The notes beneath the pieces were generated by a model, which was not told the DNA's origin, searched no databases, and saw nothing but the letters and a program-made list of their open reading frames with translations. From Sodiomyces alkalinus F11 (lineage: Eukaryota; Ascomycota; Sordariomycetes; Glomerellales; Plectosphaerellaceae): a stretch of DNA of 64,000 nt. The stretch spans positions 240,821 through 304,820 of the forward strand of contig NW_021167084.1 of NCBI RefSeq assembly GCF_003711515.1. The letters are read 5' to 3'. Within the stretch, counting starts at the first letter, position 1; every line of letters begins with the position of its first letter. The position numbers were made by a program, and so were the translations under genes. Positions 35,494-47,149 of the stretch are shown piece by piece.

Positions 35494-37704
35494 ATGCTGG
35501 GAAAACCTCGGCGACGTAGCAGGGGTCTTTCGGCTCTCTCGACGCACTCACCCTCTCGCGCCTCGCTACATCCACTCCAACATGTCACCATCGCCGAGAC
35601 TCCCCCTACTTCGCCCATAAGGTTCGGCTCTCGATCCAGGTCTCCCTTCGTTCCCACTCGTCGGTGGCGGCGCTGGCGCAGCCTCCGCACTCGCTGGTCT
35701 CTCGTGGCCGTCGTCTTCCTCCTCCTCGTCCTCGTCCACGCCCTCCTGTACGACAACGGCCCGACCACATGGGCCTTTCACGCCGTCGACCTCTTCTCCG
35801 CCCGTTATGGACCCCGCATGCCGAACCCGCCGCCGCAACCCTCACTTCCACCCCGCCTCCCCTGCATCGGACCCCGCCGTCACCTCCTCTCCGAGAGTCC
35901 GGACGACGACTTGCGGCCCGTTGACTTGGACATCCGTACGCCGCCCCTCCTCTCTCCTTTGTCTCTTGTCTACCGCCCCTCCTAACATATGACTAGCCTA
36001 TCCTGTACCTTTCGCGGGCTCTCACGCCGAGCTGGGTCTGGTCCAGACCTGGATGACAGCCGATGGCCGCTACGGTCCTTACGGCTACGGCGAGGATGAT
36101 CCCTCGTACTCCCGTAGCCGCGTCGACTGGGACACCGTCGACTGGGGCGCCCTGCAGAACCAGTGTCTCGAACGAAACGCCCATCGCTTTCCGACCGACC
36201 CCGGTGTCTTCGCCGCCAAGCCTGTGCGCTTCGCCTGGAGGAACCGCACCACCGTGCCCCCCGTCCGGACCTGGGACGAGTTCAGCCCCACCAGGCGCAC
36301 AGCCCTCGTCGTCCGCGCCTACGACGGCTACCACTACAAGCCCGAGGACCTGCTTCACCTGCGGTCTCTTGTCGTCGAGGCCGGCTTGCGCACGGGCGGC
36401 GAGTACGCCGTCGTCTTGTTGGTCCACATCCGCGGCCGCGAGTCCAACATCTTCTCGTCGCCCGAGGCCTACGAGCGGGCTTTCGAAAAAGCGAAGATCC
36501 CCAACGAGTTTCAATCCATTGCCGTTTTGTGGGACGAGGGGCTTCTCGAGAGCTGGTACCCTCGTATTGAGGAGCATGGGTGGGTTCTGTTCTCTCTCTG
36601 TCCTTTTTTCTTCTTTTTTTCGTTATATATCTTCTTCCATCTACATCTTCTCGAGACATGCTGACCGACCACAGCGTCATGTGGCAGGCCTTTCAACCCG
36701 TCCAGCTCTTCGCCCTCCACTACCCAGAGTTCGACCACTACTGGCAGCTCGAGATGGACATGCGCTTCACCGGCGATGCTGGCGCCTACTTCGACGCCAT
36801 GGACGCCTCTTCTCGCCAAGAACCGCGGAAGCAGGCCATGGAACGCGCCACTTTTTTCTACGATCCTGCTATGTACGCATCCTACGCCGAGTTTCAAGAA
36901 GCCGTCGACGCTGCCAATGGGGGGTCGTCGCATCTCGTAAGTTTCTTTTTTTTTCTCTGATTTCTTTTTTTGTATTTATTATTATGGTCCCAAATACCCC
37001 CTCCAGCCCTCCAACCCTCCACCCCGACTGACAGACACTAGTGGGGCCCCATCAGCCTCCGCGAGGTCCCTCCCCTGGGCCCTAAACCCCCGACCACTTC
37101 GCCGGCAGACGCCTTCACATGGGGTGTAGGCGAACCCGCCGACGTGGTGGTGACGGGCCTCTGCGACGACGCCCGCCGGAGCACAACCTGGGTGTTCCGC
37201 GACTGGTTCTACGGCTTCGCCGCGGGCCTCTCGACTCCGCGTTTCTTTTGCGCCCCGGCCATCCAGCGGGGCAGCCGGACCCTCCTCCTGGCCATTCACG
37301 CACTGCAGCTCCGGCGCGGGCTGCGCATCGCGTCCGAGGCCACGCTCCCTTCGTTCGCCGCCTGGATGGGGCTCAAGCTCAGCGCGCCGCCCATGCCGTG
37401 GTACCTCCAGCGGGCCGACAACGAGACGGAGCGGGCGTTGTGGATGGGCGGCGGCGTCGAGGCCAGCGAGGACGGATGGGGCCGCAGTGACCCGCAATGG
37501 GGGCTGGGCGACGCGGAGGGGGAGCCCGCGAACGGGAACACTTGGTGGTGGACGGGCGACTGGCCGGAGGACATGTTCACCACTTGGATGAGGGGCGGGA
37601 TCGATGAGGACGATATCGATCCGACCCTGAGGAGGGTTCTCACGGTGAAGGACGGGGAGGTGTTTATACCCAATATTGCGTTGCATCCGGTGAAGAGCCA
37701 ATAA
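35494..37704 (+). CDS. DUF3405 family type II membrane protein
   Basis: Four exons (35494-35935, 35997-36579, 36675-36936, 37042-37704) give 649 residues. A basic, Ser-rich cytoplasmic N terminus is followed by one helix at about 69-86 (SLVAVVFLLLVLVHALLY) and a lumenal body. Family landmarks include ALVVRAYDGYHY, HYPEFDHYWQLEMDMRF and DVVVTGLCDD. The layout (short tail, single anchor, lumenal acidic domain with an E-x-D-x-R cluster) resembles Golgi glycosyltransferases, but that role is inference; the family is defined by sequence only. The convergent P450 stops 62 bp away. Confidence 0.85.
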
Positions 37705-37766
37705 CGAACGACATTTTCCAGTTTCTTTTCTTCCAACACTTGTCCATCTCGTCATGCCAATCAATC

Positions 37767-39586
37767 TCAATGCACTCGTATGAGACACCGTCCAGCTTTG
37801 GGCGACAGCACAAAGAAGGTCTCCATATTCATCTCGTCATCCGGCGCGGCCACCTCAGCGTCAGGAAACGTCCGGAAGAAAAGGAAGGTCCCCAGTCTCA
37901 GCTCCATCTTGGCGAGGTGAAGGCCGATGCAAGCTGTCACAAAGGTCAGCCACACGCACACGAACCGACAGACAAAAAGAAAAAAAGGTTGAGGGGGAAG
38001 TCAGTCAAGTCACAGTCACCTACCTCTCGTCCCTCCCCCAAACGGCACCAACTGCTCCCTCATCTCCCTACTCGCGCCCTCCCACCTCCCCGGGTCGAAA
38101 GTCTCGGGGTCGCCAAACACCCTCCCATCGCGATGCAGACTATACGCCTGCGCCTCGACCGTGGTCCCCGCATCCAAGCCGTACCCGGCCAACACGGCCC
38201 CCCCGGGGGGCACAAGCCTCGGCAGTCCCGTCTGCGCCGCCCCGTACAGCCGCAACGTCTCGTCGACGACACAGTTCAGGTACCTCGCGCCCTTGCCCTT
38301 GAGGTCCTCGGCGGACGGGTCGTCGCCCCAAGCGGCCATCTCGGCCAACAGGGCGCTCCGCACGTGCGGCGGGGCGCGGCATACGCTCCAGACGAGATAC
38401 GTCAGGGTCACGGCCGTGGTGTCGCTCCCGGCCACGATGTAGCTCTGCGCGTTGTCGCGTATTTCGGTGGCGGAGATGGCGCCTTGTTTTTCTGCGGTGA
38501 AGACCTTTTCGAAGAGCTTCGGGTGGTTGTCGTTGTCGTTGTCGTCTTCGTCGTCGTTGTCGTTGTGGGGTTTTCCCGGGTCTTCTTCTGCCGCCAGACT
38601 TTTGTAGCGCGCTACGGCCTCGTCTGCGTAGGAGGCTAGGTTCCTGCTTGTGCGGTAGGCGCGCTGGACGACGGGGATGGGGAGGTGGCGCAGCAGACGG
38701 TGCAGGGGGGTGAAGGTCGTGTAGAAGACCGATGTGCGGCCTATGCCTTCTACGTCTATCGCGTACTGGTCTCTCTGGGGGCGTGGGGGGGAGGCGGTGT
38801 CGTGTTAGCGGGGAGGGGAAGGAAGCTGCTGCGCGGAAGAAGGAAGAAAAAAAAAAGGAAAAAAAAAAAAAAGGGAAAGACGGACCTCAGACTTCGCCAG
38901 CATGTCAAACGACCTCCCAAACGTCAACTCGCCGATGATATCCGTCGTCATGAACATCCACCATTTATACACATCCGCCGCGCCTTTCTCCCGCGACTCG
39001 TCCCGCATCCGTTGCACGGCCAGCTCGGCCTTCTTGCGACAGAGCGCATGGCTGGACGCAAGCGCCGCCTCGGAAAGGGGCGCCGACAAGAGCCGCCGTA
39101 TGCGCCGGTGGTGGTGCGGATCCGACGTGGTGAACATGGCGTCGACGACGTTCCCCGTCAGGACCTTGTACCAGGGCGACTTGAGGAAGACTTCGCGCGT
39201 CGAGTAGATGGTCTTGTAGGCTTGCATGTCGGTCATGTCGACTTGGTTGGGGCCGATGCGGACGACGGGGCCTGCAGGCAGGTAGGTGCATGTTAGGTGG
39301 GGAAAAGGAAGAGGGATGGAGTTTTGTACCGTATTTTGCGTGGAGTTTGTGGACGTATTGGCCTCGTCGGCCGTAGAACATGTTGTATCTGAGCACGACG
39401 TCTGTCCACATCGTGTACCAAGGCCCTGGAATACGGGAGGTGCTCTTCCGCAGGACGTGAACGATAGACTCCTATCCGTCAGTCGAACTGTCAAGACGGT
39501 TCTTGGGTGGAGGAACGAACGAGACATAGTGTGATCACAAGGAGAATTCCGGCGAGGGGAAGTTCAAGTCCTCGGAGCAATGGCAT
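37767..39586 (-). CDS. cytochrome P450 monooxygenase (benzoate hydroxylase / pisatin demethylase-like group)
   Basis: Five exons on the minus strand (39586-39539, 39471-39330, 39271-38886, 38774-38024, 37933-37767) give 497 residues with consistent phases. Landmarks: RIPGPWYT at the end of the anchor, GPVVRIGPNQVDMTD, AGSDTTA in the oxygen-binding helix, DETLRL (ExxR), and heme loop FGGGTRACIGLHLAKMELR with Cys444. The loop is split by the last intron. The first exon is the least certain part: its donor (GTGATC) is weak, and the donor after exon 3 is also unusual (GTCCGT). A run of Asp/Asn codons (about 38515-38565) makes an acidic loop. The substrate is unknown. Confidence 0.87.
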
Positions 39587-40873
39587 GGCTTTCGGATATG
39601 TGCAGGCTGTCTGAGGGCCCAAGGGGTGTGTGATGTGTCTGCCGACTTGCTAGAATAAAGACATCAACATGGAAGCCATCTCAGGTTTATCAACTCGTTG
39701 CTCTTATCCAAGCGTCCGTCGCACCCTCCCAGGCTCTTGGAATCCTTTCACATGACGTGTAAAGGGGAAGGACTGTGCCAGGTATCCATGATTCCATGCT
39801 ATACTCAAATAGCACTATGCTAACGACCTTGATACGTGGGAATGTGAAAGACCATACTACCCACCCTACCTCAACACGTTGTCTCTCGTGATAGACTCGT
39901 CACGAACCAATGAAACGGTGTATGGGACCCTATGCTACTACTCAACTCGGTGACATCTAGCAGAGCTTAGTCCCAGACGGTGAGCCATAGTTTCAACCTA
40001 CACCAAACACAAGTTCTGACCTCCAGGATATGGAATACCTGGTGTTATATCCGTTTGGCATGGAAGCGCCATGATGACGTGGGACGTCGAGTGTTAGTTA
40101 GACGTTGGACGTCCACGACTTCTCACCAACCAATCTCGAATCTTGATCACAAGTTCGTCGACATGACCACAACGCTTTACGCACCCGACAAACCACTTGG
40201 TCATCGTGTGCTAGCCCTGCCCTCCCATACTAGTCCTGCAAAGGTCGTATCATTTTGGGGAACTCCAGTTGATAAAGAGGCAGTGGTAAACCCCTATCTG
40301 TGCCACATGAGATTCTCTGGGCGGGCACCATCGACAGCGGACAGCCCAGCCTGACCGACCCAGGACGTCGGGAACTGTACCAGTCCTCGACGACATAGAC
40401 CACTCGAGACGCCATTTATATAGGACATGGGTGATCTAGCTCTGTCTTATTACTGTCACCACGTCTCAAACCCGTCTTGACCAAAACACTCCGGGAATCC
40501 GCTGTGCGCACGCCGCAAAAGGAATGGCCATCTAGTATATTTAAAATGAGCCGGCCCGTCTATAATAACTAAATCCAAGAGTCGGCCCCAGAGCAAGCGA
40601 GAGCAGCGGTAAAAAGTTGAGACCCATGATTTCTGCCGAGACACACAGAGAACCTGCCCCGTCCACTAGCACCTGTCCGTCCATATTATACTCCAAGTCT
40701 CCAACGCTGATATGATTCTCCAAGTCGTGCATTTCTTTTTGTTTCTCTTTTGGATTTTCTCGTCCCGCCCCCAACATCTGCTAGCGAAACCGGAGTGCCT
40801 TTCGTCGTGTTTGAATGGGTTTTTTTTTTCTCGCGATCGTCTCGAAAAAAAAAAAAAAAAGAAAAAAAAAAAG
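39587..40873. other. intergenic between P450 and TPS2
   Basis: 1.3 kb without recognisable gene. A and T homopolymer runs lie at 40818-40872, just past the TPS2 stop. Confidence 0.6.
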
Positions 40874-43800
40874 TTAATACTTCTCCCCCTCGGGAATCTG
40901 TCCCTCGACCGTACTCAGCGCAGCCAAGTTCACCTGCCCCTGGTGCTGGTGGCTGTCCCCGCCGGGCCCCACCCCCGCCAGGAGCGCCGCGCAGTCCACC
41001 ACGTCCGACGGCTCCAGGAGATGCCACTGCGCGAGCGTCACCTTGGTGCTGGCCCCGACCGTCACCGCGAACACGTGCTGCCGCGCCACCTCCTCCTCCG
41101 GCAGCCCGTTCAGCGCCCGGAACATGTCCTCGTCGGTAAAGTCGTCGCCCAGGCAGAGCACAAACTCGACGTTGCCCGCCGCCAACCCGTCCGCCTCCGC
41201 CTTGCCGTTGTACGTCGCCACCAGCCGCTTGGCGATCTCGCCCTTGTTGATGAACGTCGGCCGCACCTCCAGGTTGGCCTTGCCCGCCATCACCTCGACG
41301 TCCCATTTCTTGCCCACCGTCTCCAGCAGCTCCTTCTGGCACTCCTGCGCCATGTGCGCGCCTTGGTCGGGGTCGGCGAGTCGGTAGTGCCACGTGAGGG
41401 CGCATCTCTTGCGTTCGATGAAGGCGCCTGTGGGTTGGTTGTTTGGTTAGCCATCTAGCCATCTGATAGCTCTTTGGTTTTTTTTCTTTTTTTTTTTTTT
41501 TTCTCCTTCTCTCCTTCTCCCTCTTTGGTCTCTTACCCGGTACTCGGTCTGTGTACTTCTGGAACACGTCAATCACCTCGGCTTGCCACCCCATGTCGAA
41601 CTTGTCTGCCAGGTTGATCCACTTTTCCGAACCGGGCTCCTTCATAAAGCTGCCGTGCTCGGCGCTGAACCCGAGAGTGGAGATGTGGCCAAGGTGGCGC
41701 GACAGGAACTCCTGGTCGCGACCGGAAATGATCCATACGGCATTCGTCGGGTCCGAAGCCAGCGCGGTGAGCGTCTGCAGCAAACTCTCCGATGGCGTGG
41801 CCGCGCTGGGCTCGCGGACTATCGGCGTCAACGTGCCGTCGTAGTCGAACATGATCAGCCGCTTCTTCGCGTCCCGGTAGGTCTGCAGCAGGAGCGCTCG
41901 GTCGAGCAGCGGTATCGTCCTGGTGTTCTTCTCCTTGGACAGGACGTGCACCAGCCGGTTGAGCAGGTGGTCGATCCAGCTCTGGACGTTGCGCGTCTTG
42001 ACGTGACTGTAGAGGCTGTCCTGCATGGCCATGCGCTTCTCGCCGGGCATGACGAGCGCGTTGTTGATCTCGGTAGCCACGCCGTTCAGGTCCCAGGGGT
42101 TGATGTGGATGGCGTCCCGGAGCGTGCCGGCGGTTCCGCTGAACTCGGAGATGATGAGGGGCCCGTGGCTCTCGCGCTGGCAGATGATGTACTCGAGACT
42201 CGTGGTGTTCATACCGTCGCGGACCGAGGTGATGAGGCCGATGTCGGCGGCGCGGAGCAGGGCAAAGTACTCTTCCGGGTTGAGGTGCTGGGGATAGTAC
42301 TGGACCGGCGAGAAGCCCAAGCTGCCGTACAGGCCGTTGATGTGCATGACGAGCTCGTTGACGCGGGTGGCGATGCCCTTCTCGGTGTCCTCGTGTTCGG
42401 CGGTGACGGTGGGCGACGTGACCTGGATGAGCACCACCCTCTCCCGCCACTCCGGGTACATCTCGAGGAAGCGTTCGAAGGCCTGAAGCTTCTGGGCGAC
42501 GCCCCTGACACTGTCGAGGCGGTCACGGCCCACGATGATCTTCTTGCCTTGGTATGTTTTCTTCAGGGCCCGGTACTTCTCGGTGACGGCATCGGAGAAG
42601 GCGTACGACTCGCACTTGGAGGCGGAGATGCCGATGGGGAAGACGCCGACCTGGACGCGGGCGCCGTAGGCGTCGACGCCGTTGTTGTCGGAGGGGAATC
42701 CCAGAATGCGGGTGCAGCAGCTGGAGAAATGGCGCGAGAAGCTGTACGACTGGAAGCCGACCAGGCTCGAGCCCAGGACGCCCTCGAGCACCTCCTTGCG
42801 ACGCGGCAGGCACCGGAGGAACTCGCTGCTCGGGAAAGGGGAGTGCAGGAAGAAGGCGATGTACATGTTGGGGACGCGCTGGCGCAGCATGCTGGGGAGC
42901 AGCATGAGGTAAAAGTCGTGGACGATGACGATGTCGCCGGGCTTGTAGTGCTCGACAATCTTGTTGGCGAACTTTTGGTTCATCCGATAGTAGTCGGTCC
43001 AGGTGATGCGCTCCCTGCGACCATCGGACGGCTCGTTTTGCTTGTAGTGGAAGAGGGTGTAGAGGTCGTGCTCGGCATAGCGCCTCCAGCGGGACTGGTC
43101 TTTCAGACGGATGCCGTCCTCTTTCGACTCGTGGTCGTCGGCCAGCCAAACGGGCACCGTCTTGATGTTCGTGCCGCGGGCGAGTTGTTCTTCCAGGCGG
43201 TGCTGGTCCTCCTTGGACACCCAGAGACCATCGGAGATGGGGGGAGTGGGTAGGCGGGTATCGGTATCGACGGGGATCGGAGCGGAGAGGCTATTCAGAG
43301 AGGCGGTGTGGATGGTCGATCTCGGCGGGGTGCCCGGAGGAGAGGGAACATCTTGAGCCTCGTCGATCTCGCCGGTCCAAGCGACGACGGTATGGTTCCA
43401 GGGCGTGTTTTCGGAAGAAAGGTAGGCGAAGGAGTCGAGCAGGGCGGATTGGCCACGGCGGGGTTTCAAATCCTGAGGTTGTACAAAAAGGACTCAAGTT
43501 AGCGGGGTTGGCCGACGAACAGGATGAACGGGGGGGTAGGAGGAGAAAGGAGAGAAGTGGGGAGAGCAAAAAGGAGAGAGGAAAAAAAAAAAAAAAAAGA
43601 CAAGCGAGCGCAACACAGTGGTGATACTAACCCAATCGGCGCCCTTGCGGTAATGAGGTGCAACAGGAATGGTAAAGGTGGCAGAGATGACATTGCCGTT
43701 CAGGTTGAGGTTGGGATGGGCGGTGCGAAGGTCGGAGATGGACTGCCGTCTGTTCATGGTTGCAGCGATTAGATTCTTCCGGCGGAGGTTGTGGATTACG

Positions 43801-44186
43801 GGGTCACCGGGTGTGGTGGGAAGCTGGCTGGGTGTTCGAGACGGGAGGACTGGGAGGGCTGGGGACGGGAGGTTGCGAGCCTGCGAGGAGGAGGAGGCGG
43901 CGGCGGCGGCGGCGGCGGGAGTACGTGGAGGGCCGACGCTGGGGGGCCGGAAGAAGTAGCCGGAGTTTTCGGGGTCTGGCGGTAGGTAGGTCGAAAGAGC
44001 GATGCCTGGGGTGGCAGCGTCAACCTCGGCGGCGACACGAGTGCGTGGTTCGTCGTCGCAAGGTTCGTCGGCGTTGGGGATACCGGCTCGAGGGGCGGGG
44101 CTCGCGGGAGTCGGGTCGTTAGAGTCAGAGCCGTCAGGGAAGGCCGAGGCCGCGTCGGGCCTTCTTTCGTCGGGATTCTGCGCCAT
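40874..44186 (-). CDS. TPS2: trehalose-6-phosphate phosphatase (Tps2 / OrlA)
   Basis: Three exons (44186-43632, 43472-41537, 41427-40874) give 1014 residues. An Ala/Pro/Ser-rich N terminus of about 250 residues leads into a GT20-type domain (GDIVIVHDFYLMLLPS, HSPFPSSEFLRCLPRR, GMNTTSLEYIICQ). A HAD phosphatase domain follows, with catalytic Asp728 and Asp730 in MFDYDGTLTPIV and the metal site GDDFTDEDMF near the C terminus. The intact DxDxT motif separates it from the regulatory subunits Tps3/Tsl1 and from Tps1. It dephosphorylates trehalose-6-phosphate in the trehalose synthase complex in the cytosol. The GT domain of this paralogue is usually structural only. Both introns contain T/C-rich tracts. 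Confidence 0.94.
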
Positions 44187-45480
44187 GATGCCGGTGTCAA
44201 CGATAAACAGACCCGACTATCCAAGGAGCGGTGGGCGTTGAGGGAGGAGGTGAGGGAGAGGAGGTGAGGGCCAAAAAAAGGGAGGGGAGGTGGAAACTTG
44301 AAGATCAAGGGAATAGTCGGTGAAGGTAAAAATGTAAGGCAAAGGCAAAATGTGAGAAAAAGAACCAAAGAGACGGTAAAAACAGCCCAGGCACCAGGAG
44401 AAGCGGGTATATGACGCAAGGATGGAAAAGTGGCACGGAAAATCAAAATTTTCGTGCTTTTCCAGGGGAAGGGAGGGGGAATCTGCAAACTGGTGTCGTC
44501 CTAACCTGGTGGGAAAGCGCCTTAAAAAAAGGGTAAAGTACCAGGTACGTTGTAAGGGGGGGACGTAGCTCTAGCAAGAGCAAGGCGAAACCGAGGGGCG
44601 TGAAAGAATCAAATGTAGAATGTATCAATGAGTAACCACAGGACGAAGTATGTACGTGTACGACTTGACGAGTTGACGAGCTGACGGTGTAAAGTGTAGG
44701 ACGGGATGACGAACGGATGATGCTTAGTTATGAAGATCCGAGGGGCAGCGCCAAGCTGGTTGGCGGTCCGGGAGGTGGGTAAGGTACACGTAGAAGAGAA
44801 CTGCGAGGGACTGCGAGGGTCGAGACAAGACTTTGGGGGTGTGGGAAGGAATTGACTAGGTAATGAGAAAAGGTCCGATGGGGGGTGTTTGTGTATACCA
44901 AGTACTTTGTACGTCAGAGCTCAGAGCTCAGAGCGAGCCCAGATAAAAGGGAGAGAGATCGGTGTTGCATCATGGAGGGGCAGGCAGGTCAGGACCCCTC
45001 CCCCTTTTCCTTTCCCATCTCGTCCACCTCGTTGCATTTCTCATGGTTCGTCCATCTCTTGTCGTTGCGGGCCATATGAAAACATGCTTCTCCAGGGGGC
45101 TTCGGTAAGATGTTCGTCATGGTCCAAATTTGAAATAGCCATTGGGGGGCTTCCCGAGTTGCCTGCGAATTTTAAGATCCCTGTTCGGGAGACTCGCTGA
45201 CGTGCGTTTATTTGGTGGACGACGTTGACACTTGACAGGGATGTGACGTCCAAATCGGATTTTCTTTTGGTTATTTCGGTGCGCATGCCGCGGGTCGATG
45301 ATTGGCCCTGCATGATGAGAGGAGGTTGAATCGACTTTGGTTCAACAGCAAAGTACGAGGAGTAGCTGGTATTGGCCGTTCCTTGGGTTTAATATCGTCT
45401 AGTGCCGGGTACCTTGGACAAGGGAAAGGGAAAGGTGGACGAGCAACGCAGGCCGACGAGGCACGAGAGAGACCCATGGG

Positions 45481-45547
45481 GGAAAAGAGAAGAAAAAAAG
45501 AAAAGAAGAAAAAAAGAAAAAAAGAAAAAAAAAAAAAAGGGAAAAAA
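45481..45547. repeat. polypurine (A/G) tract
   Basis: 67 bp of A runs separated by single G bases. It creates false Lys-rich open frames. Confidence 0.9.
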
Positions 45548-46974
45548 GGCCGTCTCGTCGGTTCTCTCGGGACGCCCATGCAACCCAACGCAAGTCTCAC
45601 TCTTTCCGCGCTTGTCCATGGTCCAGTCGAATGTGGGTGCCACAAAACGTGGTGATCCCCCTGTGCGTGCGTGCGGTCGTTTTGCTCCGACTCGCTCCGC
45701 AACTCCGTTTACTCGAGAACGAGTCCCCGCGGTTCGACCGACGCGACGCCGTGCTTCCATCCACTTCTACCAGTGTCCAACCGCCGGACGTGATGCCATT
45801 CATTCGGGACGGACGGCCTGGGTAGAAAGGGGTGGGGTGGGGTGGGGGGGAGGAAACAGTCGGTGCAGGGTAGCACCGGGCGTGGGTGGGAAAGGAGAAA
45901 GAGGGGGGGGAGGGGAGGAGGGAAGCAGCAAGCTCGTACGAGGAAAAAGGCCGCAGAAAACCAGACATAATACGTTGTACGAGTCACAGCGGCAATGCAA
46001 GACGTACACGTACCTTTTTCATGTCCGTAGGGGATATCTGGTCGACAGGTAGGGTGGATTCGATGGTAGATGAGTCTTTTATGGGAAGCGGTGGGAATCG
46101 TGGGATAGGCGGAACGATGATCCATCGGTAGCCAAGAGTTGCGAGAGTGATGGATCGTGGGATTTGGGGGGAATCGGCTGGAAGATCTGAATTATAGAGG
46201 GGAAATTAAGGTAAGGTAAGGTACCTTATGCAGAAAGAAAGCTACCTAAGGTACGTAGGCACTACAACGTAATCATTCGACCACTTCTGTACGTCGATTC
46301 ACCGCGCTACGATACAATGGGAATGGCAGAGTTGCTCAATAGCGGGGTTCCTGAGTTTTAATCGGTCATATAAGTCCTGACTTGTGCCATGCCTGAATCC
46401 ATCGTACGTACACCTACGGGTAGCTCTGCCCTACTCAGCATCGTATTGGGTACCTATCTGAATGGCAAGTTGTTTCAGGCCCTAGAATTGGGTACGAAGT
46501 ACATACAACAAAAAGCACGGGAGGAGGGGCATAAGGTGTGTTGCTGGCTTGTGTAACATGTAACGGGGACGACTTCCGAAGATTCGCGATAAGAAATGCC
46601 TTTATGTACTCCCGCCTATATTAACAGTGCCAGATTCATTCCTAGATGTTGCACACCTTGTGCGGGAATACGCTCACGTTACACTGAGGCTCTTCTTTAA
46701 TTTAATTACTTGGCCCCCCTACTTTGTCCAACAATATCAAGATCAAGACCTGCGGGAAAGAAACAAGAAACGCGCCTTATTCGAGGACCGTTTCCTCCTT
46801 GGACTCGCCCAAGTCACTCACTAAGGTACCTACGTTACACTCGGACCATCTGGCTTCAATTCACGATGTTCCTCTGGTGTGAGAGGTTAGGTATGGTTGG
46901 GGAGGGACAGTTGGGTTATGAGGGGTTGTGCAGTTCATGTCCTCCGATTTCTCCCCTGTACGCTGTAGCAGTAC

Positions 46975-47026
46975 CGTAGGTATAAGGTAGGTATAGGGTA
47001 GGTATAGGGTAGGTATAGGGTAGGTA
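46975..47026. repeat. 12-bp tandem repeat GGTAGGTATAGG
   Basis: About four copies in tandem near the COG5 3' end. Confidence 0.9.
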
Positions 47027-47149
47027 TCCTAAAGGCATCCGGCCTCCTTTTCAAAGCTTGAACAGCAACCCCGAGACAGCTCCCCTTATTAGAGAACCCG
47101 GCTCATGAACCTGATGTGCATGTATGTCTACGAGTGAAAGTAACTTCCA

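Larger units (their letters stand above)
44187..47149. other. intergenic, TPS2 5' flank and COG5 3' flank
   Basis: 3 kb with no recognisable gene. It includes a polypurine tract (45481-45547), G-rich runs with many AGGGG cores (45830-45920) and a 12-bp tandem repeat (46975-47026). AGGGG is the yeast stress-response element core, which would suit a trehalose gene, but such cores are expected in G-rich DNA. Confidence 0.6.

Noticed and set aside
37767..44186. Secondary metabolite cluster around the second P450
   Set aside because: Neighbours are DUF3405, TPS2 and COG5; no backbone synthase, regulator or dedicated transporter is adjacent.
45302..46052. Lys- or Phe-rich frames of up to 216 codons
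   Set aside because: Created by the polypurine tract at 45481-45547; no domain and no codon bias like the neighbours.
44187..46100. Stress-response elements (AGGGG) in the TPS2 promoter
   Set aside because: Cores are present but the DNA is generally G-rich, so the count is not informative without a background test.
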